Translations under genes and position numbers: made by a program | DNA from: Pseudomonas duriflava | GTDB taxonomy: Bacteria > Pseudomonadota > Gammaproteobacteria > Pseudomonadales > Pseudomonadaceae | Direction: 5' to 3' | Assembly (NCBI RefSeq): GCF_007830155.1 | Contig: NZ_VLKY01000006.1 | Span: forward strand, 124,001 to 188,000 | Length of the DNA: 64,000 nt | Notes under the pieces: generated by a model | The model's database searches: none | Seen by the model: the letters and a program-made list of their open reading frames with translations, nothing else | Told to the model about the DNA's origin: nothing | Shown here: positions 29,862 to 37,672 of the stretch, one piece after another | Position numbering within the stretch: position 1 is the first letter of the stretch | Layout: the number at the start of each line of letters is the position of its first letter

Positions 29862-31124
29862 TTACTCTGGATTACGTCGTTTGGCGATTTCTTCGGCCGT
29901 TATCATGCCCTTGGCATGGCCGAAGTGGTCGAGCACGAAGTTGGTTACGGCGGCTAGTTCCTGATCTGAATACGCACGAGCAAACCCTGGCATGAAATGA
30001 TCGCCATGCGGGTTTTCCAGTTTGCCCCCGCCTAACAACACTTGTACCAGATTGGTCGCTTCCGGATCGTTGACCGTACGCAAGCCTTTGAGAGCTGCAA
30101 AAGTACTTTGTCGGCCCGTGCCATCCCATAGGTGACAGCTCACACAGGCGTCGGCAAACGTTTTCTGTCCCAGCGGATTATTACCTTTGGCCGGTGGCTC
30201 CGGGCTCAGCATCTTCGGCTCGGGGCGGGCTAATCCATAGGTCTGGGCCGGCACTGACTTCAGATAGACCACCATGGCACGGATGTCTTCTGGAGTCAGG
30301 TGGCGCAGGCTGTGATTGACGGCTTCCGCCATGGGCCCGGCTGCAACGCCATAGCCTTCCGCATGACCAGTAGACAGGTAAGAAGCCAACGCCTCGTCCG
30401 GCCAGGCGCCAATGCCCGTCGCCTTGTCACCACTGATGTTATAAGCCTTCCAGCCTTGGATTACGGCACCACCGAGATTGCGAGAGCTATCCCGCGCCTG
30501 GAACAGGTTACGCGGCGTATGGCACTCGCCACAATGACCAGCACCCTCCACCAGATAAGCGCCCCGATTCCACTCCGCCGATTGGGACGGGTCCGGCTGG
30601 AAGCGCTCGTTCGGGTTGAACAGGAAGTTCCAGAACATCATTCCCCAGCGTTGGTTGAAGGGGAAGCTGATATCGTTCTCCTTGTTGGGCTGCTTTACCG
30701 GCGGCAGGCTAAACAGATAGGCCTTGATCGCCAGGATATCGTCCCGTGACATGAGGGTGTAGGACGTATACGGGAAAGCCGGATAGTAGTGCTTACCGTC
30801 CTTACCGACGCCTTTCTGCATGGCATTGACGAAGTCGTCGTCGCTCCAGGTGCCAATGCCGGTTTCGTTATCGGGCGTAATGTTAGGGGAGTACAGCATG
30901 CCGAACGGCAATTTGAATCCGCGTCCTCCCGCATAAGGCTTTCCGCCGTTTTCGTCGAGGTGACAGGCGACGCAGTCGGCCGCGCGGGCCAGGTACTCGC
31001 CGCGCTTGATGGTCGCATCGTCGGCCGCCTGTACGGACAAGGCAGTCAGAGTAAGTGCCACCGAAACGGCACCGTTCAACGTACCCCGGGTGACCGATCC
31101 CCAGAGGGTAGAGAATACGTTCAT
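29862..31124 (-). CDS. Triheme c-type cytochrome, electron acceptor of the molybdo-hydroxylase
   Basis: 420 residues. Seen: a signal peptide (cleavage near LSVQA-ADD) and three heme c sites: CVACH (51-55), CGECH (198-202) and CVSCH (327-331), in three cytochrome c domains. The layout matches the cytochrome subunits of membrane-bound alcohol, gluconate and aldehyde dehydrogenases of Pseudomonas and acetic acid bacteria. Those pass electrons from periplasmic dehydrogenases to ubiquinone. AAGGAG precedes the ATG, and only nine bases separate it from the molybdopterin-subunit gene. It therefore very probably accepts electrons from that enzyme and anchors it at the outer face of the inner membrane. 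Confidence 0.92.
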   Translation of the reverse strand: MNVFSTLWGSVTRGTLNGAVSVALTLTALSVQAADDATIKRGEYLARAADCVACHLDENGGKPYAGGRGFKLPFGMLYSPNITPDNETGIGTWSDDDFVNAMQKGVGKDGKHYYPAFPYTSYTLMSRDDILAIKAYLFSLPPVKQPNKENDISFPFNQRWGMMFWNFLFNPNERFQPDPSQSAEWNRGAYLVEGAGHCGECHTPRNLFQARDSSRNLGGAVIQGWKAYNISGDKATGIGAWPDEALASYLSTGHAEGYGVAAGPMAEAVNHSLRHLTPEDIRAMVVYLKSVPAQTYGLARPEPKMLSPEPPAKGNNPLGQKTFADACVSCHLWDGTGRQSTFAALKGLRTVNDPEATNLVQVLLGGGKLENPHGDHFMPGFARAYSDQELAAVTNFVLDHFGHAKGMITAEEIAKRRNPE

Positions 31125-31133
31125 AGGGGCTCC

Positions 31134-33335
31134 TTAAACCACGTGATAACCGGCGCGTGCCAGGGGCAAGCGACGAATACGCTTGCCGCTTGCGGCATGC
31201 AGGGCATTGACCAGGGCGGGGGCAATCATGGCTGTACCGGCTTCGCCGATTCCGCCTGGCAGCTCCGCGCTGGGAATGATGTGAACTTCCACGGGAGGAG
31301 CATCGCTCATACGCAGTTGTCGATAGTCATGGAAGTTGCTCTGCTCGACCCGGCCTTCATGAACGGTAATCTCGTTGAACAATGCTGCGGATAGGCCAAA
31401 TAAAGTGCCGCCCTCAAGCTGCGAGCGCACCGAGGTAGGGTTAGTGACGATACCGCAGTCGGCCACGCAGATCAGACGGTTGATATGAATGCCGTTTTGC
31501 GCGTCCACCTGCAACTCCACGACAGTGGCCAGATAACTGCCAAAAACCTCTTGAACCGCAATGCCGCGGCCATGACCAGCCGGAAGCTTCTGGTCCCAAT
31601 TAGCCTTCTCAGCCGCCAGTTTGAGCACGGCCTGAGCACGCGGATGTTCGTCGAGCAGTTTCAGGCGATAGGCAACCGGGTCTTGCTTGGCTGCCAGGGC
31701 CAGCTCGTCGATAAAGCTTTCCATGACATAGGCACCGTGCAACGGGCCTACACCTCGCCACCAGGAATTGAGAATAGCCTTGGGCGCCTCGGGCACGTAG
31801 CGCACCTTGAGGTTGGCCAGTTTGTAGATGGGCTTGTTCGAAACCTCTACCGCATCGGCGTCCAGCCCATTGGGCGGAACGGCAGCAGGGGCGAAGCGGG
31901 CCAATACCGACGCGCCCACAATGGTGTGCGACCAGCCCACCGGCATGCCGTTACTGTCCAGGCCGGCCGAAAATCGGTCGATATAGTGGGGGCGATACAG
32001 GTCATGTGCTGTGTCTTCCTCACGGGACCAAACCAGCTTGATAGGGTAATCGACCTGTTTGGCAATCGCTGCCGCTTGGTTGATAAAGTCGCTTTCGAGC
32101 CGGCGTCCGAAGCCGCCGCCGATGAGCTGGTTATTGACGATGACGTTTTCCGGCTGTACGCCAGAACCCTGGGCGGCTGCCGCGGCGGCCATCACCGGCA
32201 CTTGGGTACCTACCCATAATTCACACGTATCGCCACGCACCTGGGCGACACAGGTCATTGGCTCCAGGGTTGCATGGGCCAAAAACGGCATTTCGTATTC
32301 TGCTTCGATCTTGCTGGAGGCACTGCCAATCGCCTTGTTGATATCGCCGACCTCGGTGGCGATAGCGCCCTCACGGTCAAAGGCGGCATGCAACGCGCGC
32401 TCGATCTGCTCGGAGTCGATAGTAGCGTGCGGGCCGTAGTCCCACTGGATATCCAGGGCTTTGAGACCCTGCAGGGCAGCCCACATGTGATCGCCAATCA
32501 CGGCGACAGCGTTGTCCAGCTTGATTACGTCCCGGACGCCGGGCAGTGCACGTGCACGACTGTCATCCACGGCCAGCAGCTTACCCCCTACAACGGGGCA
32601 CGTGCTCGTGGTAGCGATCTTCATATTGGGGACTTGCAGGTCAATGGTGAACTTGGCGGAGCCGTCTACTTTGCCTGGTGTATCGAGGCGGCGCAGTGGC
32701 TGGCCGATGACTTTGAAGTCTTCGGGCTTTTTCAGCGGTACGCTCTCGGGAACGGGGAGCTGAGCGGCAGCGTCGACGACCTCTCCATAGCCGATCTGGC
32801 GATCGCCTGGGCCGATAATCATGCCGTTCTCGGCGCGGCACTCGGCAGGCGAGACGCCCCATTGGTTTGCAGCGGCCTGAATGAGCATTATCCGGGCAGC
32901 CGCAGCCGCTTCACGCATGGGCTCCCAGTTGCTGCGGGTAGAAGACGAGCCACCGGTAGCCTGGAAGCCGAGCAGTTTATCTCCATAGAGCTTTTCGTTC
33001 GGCGGGGCTTCCTGGATGACAACCTGATTCAGTGGGACTTCCAGTTCTTCGGCCACCATCATGGCAAAGCCGGTCTGGACGCCCTGGCCCATCTCGATCT
33101 TGGGCGAGATCAGCGTGACGCGGCCGTCATGGCCGATCCGTAAAAAGGCACCGAGGGCCGTCGAGGTGCTCAACGGCGCATCCTCCGGCCCTTTGTTGAC
33201 ATATTGCTCGGCGTAGCTGCGCCGGGCGAACGGCATGGCTGTGGCGAGCAGCAGGCCTCCAACGGCGATGCCGCTGGCCTGAAGCAACCGACGGCGCGAC
33301 AGGCTCACGGCCTGGGCCGATACGTTCTTGGTCAT
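31134..33335 (-). CDS. Molybdopterin-binding subunit of a periplasmic aldehyde/isoquinoline-type hydroxylase
   Basis: 733 residues, xanthine-dehydrogenase superfamily, IorB-like. Seen: twin-arginine signal (SRRRLLQASGIAVGG), so it is folded with its cofactor in the cytoplasm and exported by Tat. The molybdopterin domains follow, with GQGVQTGFAMMVAEEL, GGGFGRRLESDF, NSWWRGVGPLHGAYVMESF and GIGEAGTAMIAPALVNAL. The last of these should hold the conserved Glu of the active site. Substrates in the family range from aldehydes to N-heterocycles; which is used here cannot be read. It operates with the 2Fe-2S subunit upstream (14-base gap) and the triheme cytochrome downstream. Confidence 0.93.
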   Translation of the reverse strand: MTKNVSAQAVSLSRRRLLQASGIAVGGLLLATAMPFARRSYAEQYVNKGPEDAPLSTSTALGAFLRIGHDGRVTLISPKIEMGQGVQTGFAMMVAEELEVPLNQVVIQEAPPNEKLYGDKLLGFQATGGSSSTRSNWEPMREAAAAARIMLIQAAANQWGVSPAECRAENGMIIGPGDRQIGYGEVVDAAAQLPVPESVPLKKPEDFKVIGQPLRRLDTPGKVDGSAKFTIDLQVPNMKIATTSTCPVVGGKLLAVDDSRARALPGVRDVIKLDNAVAVIGDHMWAALQGLKALDIQWDYGPHATIDSEQIERALHAAFDREGAIATEVGDINKAIGSASSKIEAEYEMPFLAHATLEPMTCVAQVRGDTCELWVGTQVPVMAAAAAAQGSGVQPENVIVNNQLIGGGFGRRLESDFINQAAAIAKQVDYPIKLVWSREEDTAHDLYRPHYIDRFSAGLDSNGMPVGWSHTIVGASVLARFAPAAVPPNGLDADAVEVSNKPIYKLANLKVRYVPEAPKAILNSWWRGVGPLHGAYVMESFIDELALAAKQDPVAYRLKLLDEHPRAQAVLKLAAEKANWDQKLPAGHGRGIAVQEVFGSYLATVVELQVDAQNGIHINRLICVADCGIVTNPTSVRSQLEGGTLFGLSAALFNEITVHEGRVEQSNFHDYRQLRMSDAPPVEVHIIPSAELPGGIGEAGTAMIAPALVNALHAASGKRIRRLPLARAGYHVV

Positions 33336-33349
33336 GGCTCGTGCTCCGC

Positions 33350-33805
33350 TTAGGCCTGGGATACGCTTTTGATCGCGCCGCGAATGCGGGTGTAAGTACA
33401 GCAGCGGCAGATGTTGCCAGACATGCCGGCATCGATGTCCTCATCGTTCGGCTGGGGCTTTTTATCAAGAAGCGCCACGGCAGACATAATCTGGCCGGAC
33501 TGGCAGTAGCCGCACTGAACAACCTCATGCTCCAGCCAGGCGTTCTGTACCTTTTTACCCAGATCCGACTGGCCTACCGCTTCGATAGTGACGATCTTCT
33601 GTCCTTGGGCAATGTTGCTCACTGGCAGGACGCAGGAGCGTACGGCCATGCCGTCCAGGTGAACCGTGCAAGCGCCGCATTGGGCGATACCGCAGCCATA
33701 TTTAGTACCGGTCATTCCCAGCACATCGCGCAAGACCCAAAGCAAGGGCATGTCGTCGGGCACATCGACCTGATGGTCGGCCCCATTGATAGTGAGCGTA
33801 AGCAT
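33350..33805 (-). CDS. 2Fe-2S subunit of the molybdo-hydroxylase
   Basis: 151 residues, IorA-like. Seen: plant-type ferredoxin domain with [15 protein letters not shown] and SCVLPV holding one cluster, and an all-helical domain with [10 protein letters not shown] and CRCCTY holding the second. It has no signal peptide, and is expected to be carried through Tat with the large subunit. GAGG precedes the ATG at 33805. First gene of the three-gene operon; the FAD subunit found in cytosolic xanthine dehydrogenases is absent, as usual for this cytochrome-linked type. Confidence 0.94.
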   Translation of the reverse strand: MLTLTINGADHQVDVPDDMPLLWVLRDVLGMTGTKYGCGIAQCGACTVHLDGMAVRSCVLPVSNIAQGQKIVTIEAVGQSDLGKKVQNAWLEHEVVQCGYCQSGQIMSAVALLDKKPQPNDEDIDAGMSGNICRCCTYTRIRGAIKSVSQA

Positions 33806-33832
33806 CGCAACCTCATCAGCACAGATAGGAAC

Positions 33833-33908
33833 GATCGGCTCATCACGTGGGCTTGCTTCGACTGATAAGCGTCCTGCACAGCGAAAACGGCAAAGCCGTA
33901 AGCCGATC
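33833..33908 (-). other. Long-range inverted repeat in the leader of the molybdo-hydroxylase operon
   Basis: Eight-bp arms GATCGGCT (33833-33840) and AGCCGATC (33901-33908) enclose 60 bases that contain a further hairpin ACGGC-AAA-GCCGT (33887-33899). It sits 28 bases before the operon's first codon, in the probable 5' leader. It could fold as a structured leader; it does not match a riboswitch I know. No promoter could be fixed. Confidence 0.35.
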
Positions 33909-34022
33909 TTTGATTTGTTCAGAGCTAGACCAGCAGCGATTCATTCTCTGCCGGCGCGAAAATTCAGTAGAGACTCAAAGGTGCACCGACCCTGAGAGCA
34001 GGGCGGTTGGCAGGTCGCTTTG

Positions 34023-34042
34023 CGTAAGGCAGAGACCTTACG
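34023..34042 (-). terminator. Hairpin downstream of the Lrp gene
   Basis: CGTAAGG / CCTTACG with a six-base loop, about 40 bases after the Lrp-family stop; no U-tract follows, so it may be only a weak terminator. Confidence 0.4.
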
Positions 34043-34082
34043 TCTACTCAGTGCACAGTATAGGGCTTGCCGCCGGAAATCG

Positions 34083-34562
34083 TTAGGTACGCAAGTGCTC
34101 AAGCGGCAATTCGGTGCTGGAAATAACCTGGTTGAGTACAAAACTTGAGCGTACGCTCGAAACCCCTTCAATCCGGGTAAGCGTACCCAGCAACAGCTTT
34201 TGATAGTGATCCATATCAGGCACGACAACCTTGAGTTGGTAGTCCGCATCCATTCCTGTGACCAGGCTGCATTCGAGTACCTCCGGACATTGCCGAATAA
34301 TCGACTGGAAATGTTCGAATCGCTCGGGTGTGTGACGATCCATGCCGATCAGTACGAACACAGTAAGGGTTAGCCCCAGCTTCTTACGGTCCAGCAGGGC
34401 CACCTGACGAGAGATATAGCCTTCGTCTTCCAGTTGCTTTACGCGTCGCGAACAAGGTGAGGGCGATAGGCCGATGCGTTCGGCCAGCTCCTGATTAGAG
34501 ATACGGGCATCGCGTTGCAGCTCCGCCAGAATGCGTAGATCGTAACGATCCAGTTTGTCCAT
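34083..34562 (-). CDS. Lrp/AsnC family transcriptional regulator
   Basis: 159 residues: N-terminal helix-turn-helix (DLRILAELQRDARISNQELAERIGLS) and a C-terminal RAM effector domain with the LVTGMDADYQLKVVVPD core. Family members sense amino acids and form octamers that wrap DNA. Lrp (for dadAX) and BkdR (for branched-chain keto acid dehydrogenase) are pseudomonad examples. Neither target operon is in the window. The molybdo-hydroxylase operon is the nearest gene set downstream on the same strand (277 bases), so it could be a target, but this is only proximity. Confidence 0.92.
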   Translation of the reverse strand: MDKLDRYDLRILAELQRDARISNQELAERIGLSPSPCSRRVKQLEDEGYISRQVALLDRKKLGLTLTVFVLIGMDRHTPERFEHFQSIIRQCPEVLECSLVTGMDADYQLKVVVPDMDHYQKLLLGTLTRIEGVSSVRSSFVLNQVISSTELPLEHLRT

Positions 34563-34623
34563 TTTTGAAAGGAACCTTTAGAAAATTGCGATTTATAGAT
34601 TTTTTTAACTTCTGGTTGCTGAA

Positions 34624-34651
34624 AATATAGGATCTAGTGCAAAAAACGCAA
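34624..34651 (-). promoter_or_regulatory. Candidate sigma-70 promoter of the Lrp-family gene
   Basis: On the minus strand TTGCGT (34651-34646), a 16-base spacer and TATATT (34629-34624), ending 61 bases before the start codon at 34562. The -35 overlaps a palindrome (CGCAAA-C-TTTGCG) that could be an operator. Confidence 0.45.
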
Positions 34652-34697
34652 ACTTTGCGCAGCGGGATAGGCATAAGCTTAAACCCTAGATTCGATA

Positions 34698-34875
34698 GCC
34701 CGGATGAACAGTCCACCGGTGAGCCCCAGGAGGGCGAACTGCATCAGCCGCCGACGTATCACGCCGCGCCGCGCCCGGGCAACGCACCCTTCACGAGAGG
34801 TGTGCGATCGCAGCAGCCGCCACAAGCGGCTCGAGGGACGAGGGATTCCAAGGGAGGCGAAAGCCTCCTTTTTTT
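34698..34875 (+). ncRNA. Putative structured RNA or leader with terminator
   Basis: Four consecutive helices followed by a terminator. P1 GCCCGG / CCGGGC (34698-34703 with 34775-34780) closes a domain that contains GCCC-CAGGA-GGGC (34723-34735). P2 CGCAC-CCT / AGG-T-GTGCG (34783-34806). P3 AGCCGC / GCGGCT (34815-34831). The terminator is GGAGGC-GAAA-GCCTCC plus seven T (34853-34875). There is no convincing reading frame. It may be a free-standing small RNA or an attenuated leader of the DUF6515 gene 144 bases downstream. I do not match it to a known class. Confidence 0.55.
34851..34875 (+). terminator. Intrinsic terminator of the structured RNA
   Basis: GGAGGC stem with a GAAA tetraloop and seven T directly after it; a textbook plus-strand terminator with no coding gene in front of it. 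Confidence 0.92.
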
Positions 34876-35019
34876 ATGCCTGTTGTTTGTGGTTACAGGT
34901 CTCTCTCTCCATCTATCTCTCTGCGCTCGCCTTGCTACCGCTCCGTCGTTTAAATTGAAGGGGCCATCCGGCGCCTGCATCGTGCACGGCTGGCCGGAAG
35001 GCGAAAGGAGATTATCAAC

Positions 35020-36153
35020 ATGAAGCGCCTCTGGCGTTCGCTCAGTACCGGCCTGGTTACTCTGGCCTTGGGGCAGGCCCTGGCTGCTCCGCCCTTGGAA
35101 ACATCTCAAGCAGGCCCGAGCATGGGTCACTCAAATGCGGATCGCGGGGCTGGTGAGACCAGTCGGCAAGGTCGTCATTCTGATCACGCTTCGGGCCGCT
35201 CCGTAGCACCGGGAGAGCGCTCTGAACGGCCCTTGCGTGAGCCTGCAATTGGACGTGACGGCTCCGGTGTCGAGCGGCCGGGCTTTGATCGCCATAGTCC
35301 TGGTGTGACGTATGATCACCGCCGCCATGATGATCCGCGGCAACCTTCGGAGCGGGTCGACGAGAATGGGGTGCGCTTCATCACAGCCCCGCCGTCCCGC
35401 GCTAATACTTCCCGTGAAGATGGCTGGAACCGTCCTGACGCGGTGCGCCGGGGCGATGAGCGGCCACGTTGGGAGCGCTCTGGTCCAAACGACCTCAATC
35501 GCGATTGGGATGCGCAGCGGCCTCGCTACGATCATCCAGACTACGACCCTAACCGGCAGTGGGATCGTGATCAATGGAGCGGCCATCCCTCGCCTGGCTA
35601 CAGGTATGATCGGGACGAGCGCCATGGGTGGGGGCCTTATCCGGATCGGCGACCCGGTTTTATCGTGCGCGGTATTCCGCCCGGTTTCGCCCGTATCCGG
35701 CATCGCGACCGAGAGTACTTTTATGCCGATGGCTACTGGTACAGTCCCTATGGGGGGAAGTATGTGGTTGTTAGCCCACCGCGTGGCCTATATATAAATG
35801 TGTTGCCTTACTTCACCCAGACGCTTGTTATCGGCGGGCTTACCTACTATTTCGTAGCAGGAAATTATTACCTGCCTCAGAGCGGTGGTGGCTATGTTGT
35901 GGTCGACCCTCCAATTCAGAGCAGCGGTTATGCCGCGACCGGAAATGCCTACGATGTCGTAGCCTATCCCGCCCGAGGTCAAAGCCAGGCGCAACTTGAA
36001 CAGGACCGCTACGATTGTTACCGCTGGGCCGCCAACGAAAGTGGGTTTGATCCTGCACGAGCGAAGGCGGCGGTGGTGAGTGATCAGGTTGATCGCTATC
36101 GTCGGGCCATGGGTGCCTGCTTGAGCGGAAAAGGCTATAGCGTCGCTTACTGA
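35020..36153 (+). CDS. Secreted DUF6515-type protein with charged low-complexity region
   Basis: 377 residues. Seen: signal peptide (MKRLWRSLSTGLVTLALG, cleavage near ALAAP); residues 40-215 are low-complexity and dominated by Arg, Asp, Pro, His and Gly. The folded DUF6515-like part (about 220-320) follows, with REYFYADGYWYSPYGGKYVVV and TYYFVAGNYYLP. The C-terminal unit DRYDCYRWAANESGFDPA probably pairs two cysteines with ACLSGKGY. Periplasmic or surface location is expected; no function is known. AAGGAG lies eight bases before the ATG. The upstream terminator at 34851 suggests separate or attenuated expression. Confidence 0.82.
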   Translation: MKRLWRSLSTGLVTLALGQALAAPPLETSQAGPSMGHSNADRGAGETSRQGRHSDHASGRSVAPGERSERPLREPAIGRDGSGVERPGFDRHSPGVTYDHRRHDDPRQPSERVDENGVRFITAPPSRANTSREDGWNRPDAVRRGDERPRWERSGPNDLNRDWDAQRPRYDHPDYDPNRQWDRDQWSGHPSPGYRYDRDERHGWGPYPDRRPGFIVRGIPPGFARIRHRDREYFYADGYWYSPYGGKYVVVSPPRGLYINVLPYFTQTLVIGGLTYYFVAGNYYLPQSGGGYVVVDPPIQSSGYAATGNAYDVVAYPARGQSQAQLEQDRYDCYRWAANESGFDPARAKAAVVSDQVDRYRRAMGACLSGKGYSVAY

Positions 36154-36186
36154 CCGCCTGACACACAGCCTCAGTGGAATAGCCAA

Positions 36187-36228
36187 GCGTGCCGCTCAGG
36201 GCTCTGAGGAGGTACGTGAGCGGCACGC
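36187..36228. terminator. Twelve-bp inverted repeat spanning the fieF stop codon
   Basis: GCGTGCCGCTCA (36187-36198) and TGAGCGGCACGC (36217-36228) are perfect reverse complements with an 18-base loop. The repeat lies between convergent genes and includes the last ten codons of fieF. There is no U-tract. Confidence 0.55.
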
Positions 36229-37134
36229 GGGTGGCAGCGGGTGACGATGAGGTACATCGGGCGCATCCAGCGGGTCAGCGTGAACCAGCACTTCGGCCTG
36301 AGGGTATTCTGCCAGGATGGCTGCCTCGGCCTCGTCACACAGGCGATGAGCTTCGGATAGGGTCATCTCGCCGGGCAGTTCCAGGTGAAGCTGTACAAAC
36401 CAGCTGCTGCCGGAGATTCGGGTCCGCAGGTCATGGGCACCGAGTACCTGAGGAACGCTACAGGCCAGGGCCAACATATGCTCGCTGACTTCGTACGGCA
36501 GCTCCTGGTCCATCAATACGTTGAACGAATCCCGAGCGATGCCCAGAGCGCTCCAGAAAATGTACAGGGCGATGCCAAGGCCGAACAGGGCATCAAGGCT
36601 GTCCCAGCCGTAGGCCGATAGCACCAGGGCGATCAGAATGCTGCTGTTGAGTAGCAGGTCAGAGCGGTAGTGCAGCGAGTCGGCGCGGATAACGGCGGAG
36701 CCCGTTGCTCGAATAACGCGGTGCTGGAACAAGAGCAAGCCGGCAGTCAGTACCAGCGAAAGAATCATCACGGCGATGCCCAGCAGGGGTGTGCCAAGCG
36801 GCTCGGGATTTTGCAGACGGTTAACCGCCTGGATGCCGATCAGGATGGCGCTTACCGTGATGAACAGGGCTTGCCCGGCTCCTGCCAGAGATTCTGCCTT
36901 GCCATGGCCGTAGCGGTGGTCGTCGTCAGCGGGCTTGAGGGCGTAGCGCACCGCCAGCAGGTTGAACAGCGAAGCAGCGCCATCCAGCAACGAATCGGTC
37001 AGCCCGGCGAGCAGGCTAACCGAGCCGCTGAACCACCATGCAGCTGCCTTGGCTACAATGAGCACGCCGGCGATTGACAGCGAAGCAGTTGTTGCCAGCT
37101 TGAGCAGGCGGGCCTGCTCGGCAGGTGTACTCAT
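36196..37134 (-). CDS. fieF: Cation diffusion facilitator, FieF-like
   Basis: 312 residues. Proton-driven efflux of divalent metals (Fe2+, Zn2+, Cd2+) from the cytoplasm. Seen: six membrane helices; the metal-site signatures DSLLDGAAS in helix 2 and HYRSDLLLN in helix 5; DDDHRYGHGKAESLAG between helices 2 and 3; and a cytoplasmic C-terminal domain with LPGEMTLSEAHRLCDEAE and HADP. The ATG follows the stop of the lipoprotein gene by three bases, so translation is likely coupled. The metal specificity is not certain, since CDF substrates are hard to predict. Confidence 0.92.
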   Translation of the reverse strand: MSTPAEQARLLKLATTASLSIAGVLIVAKAAAWWFSGSVSLLAGLTDSLLDGAASLFNLLAVRYALKPADDDHRYGHGKAESLAGAGQALFITVSAILIGIQAVNRLQNPEPLGTPLLGIAVMILSLVLTAGLLLFQHRVIRATGSAVIRADSLHYRSDLLLNSSILIALVLSAYGWDSLDALFGLGIALYIFWSALGIARDSFNVLMDQELPYEVSEHMLALACSVPQVLGAHDLRTRISGSSWFVQLHLELPGEMTLSEAHRLCDEAEAAILAEYPQAEVLVHADPLDAPDVPHRHPLPPACRSRTSSEP

Positions 37135-37137
37135 CGA

Positions 37138-37557
37138 TCAAGCTGCGGGGCGTAGACCATAGGCCGCCAACTGCTGCACGCTGCCGCTGCGCTGGATCAG
37201 GCGCGGATCAGTCAGGGGCAGGTTATGGCCGGTTTCCCGCTCGATAATGGCTTTGAGCTTGGCCTTGTCAACAGTGCCGTCGGCATTGATCGCGTCCTTG
37301 AGTTTGGTCGGATCTACGGACGAATACTTGTCGTTGGGCAGGTAGATAGCGCCAGAGGCGAAATCAACGCCAAAGGCGATCAAGCCGGGGATAACGTAAA
37401 AAAGCAGGCCAACCGCATCCAGGATAGCAATGCCGGGGTCTATCTGTCCGGTGATCTGGCCGCGACGTTCCGGGAAGAACAGGGTGCCGCAGGCAGAGAG
37501 TTGGGTGAGTACCGCAGCGGCAAGAGCGCCGCAGATCAGTCGAGTGCGCATCGGCAT
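37138..37557 (-). CDS. Unknown lipoprotein upstream of fieF
   Basis: 139 residues from the ATG at 37557, which has GGAGG five bases upstream; an ATG 12 bases earlier lies before that site. Seen: lipoprotein signal (MPMRTRLICGALAAAVLTQL then SACG), a hydrophobic middle segment (GIAILDAVGLLFYVIPGLIA) and a soluble C-terminus (KLKDAINADGTVDKAKLKAI). It resembles uncharacterised pseudomonad lipoproteins. Some databases label such entries polyribonucleotide nucleotidyltransferase, which the sequence does not support. It is linked to fieF by a three-base gap, so a role near metal efflux is possible but unproven. Confidence 0.8.
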   Translation of the reverse strand: MPMRTRLICGALAAAVLTQLSACGTLFFPERRGQITGQIDPGIAILDAVGLLFYVIPGLIAFGVDFASGAIYLPNDKYSSVDPTKLKDAINADGTVDKAKLKAIIERETGHNLPLTDPRLIQRSGSVQQLAAYGLRPAA

Positions 37558-37672
37558 AAACACCTCCATGGGTTAGGGAGCCGCACTATAACGGGCGCAA
37601 CGAAGCGCCGGAAGCGGGCCGTTGGGATCGTTATAATCGTCGGCCCACGCTTATGACCACAAATTGCTGCCA

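Larger units (their letters stand above)
34563..35019 (+). other. 457-base non-coding region between the Lrp gene and the DUF6515 gene
   Basis: Holds, from left to right, the Lrp promoter, a structured RNA candidate ending in an intrinsic terminator (34698-34875), then a pyrimidine-rich stretch and a folded ribosome-binding region for the gene at 35020 (AAGGAG, 35005-35010). Short frames here have no ribosome-binding sites and no family resemblance. Confidence 0.7.

Noticed and set aside
33833-33908. tRNA-like fold (8-bp closing stem, about 76 bases)
   Set aside because: No T-loop GTTCRA, no anticodon arm of seven-base loop and no CCA; only the length and closing stem fit.
34698-34875. Member of the RsmX/Y/Z small RNA family
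   Set aside because: GGA motifs are present but no GacA upstream activating sequence (TGTAAG-N6-CTTACA) was seen before it, and most GGA triplets are not clearly in loops; left as unassigned RNA.
34637-35023. Plus-strand frames of 84-128 residues over the structured RNA region
   Set aside because: No ribosome-binding site, Arg/Pro-rich composition from GC-rich stems, and an intrinsic terminator in the middle; better explained as RNA.
37138-37557. Polyribonucleotide nucleotidyltransferase label for the lipoprotein
   Set aside because: 139 residues with a lipobox and no RNase PH, KH or S1 domain; such labels are carried-over annotation errors.
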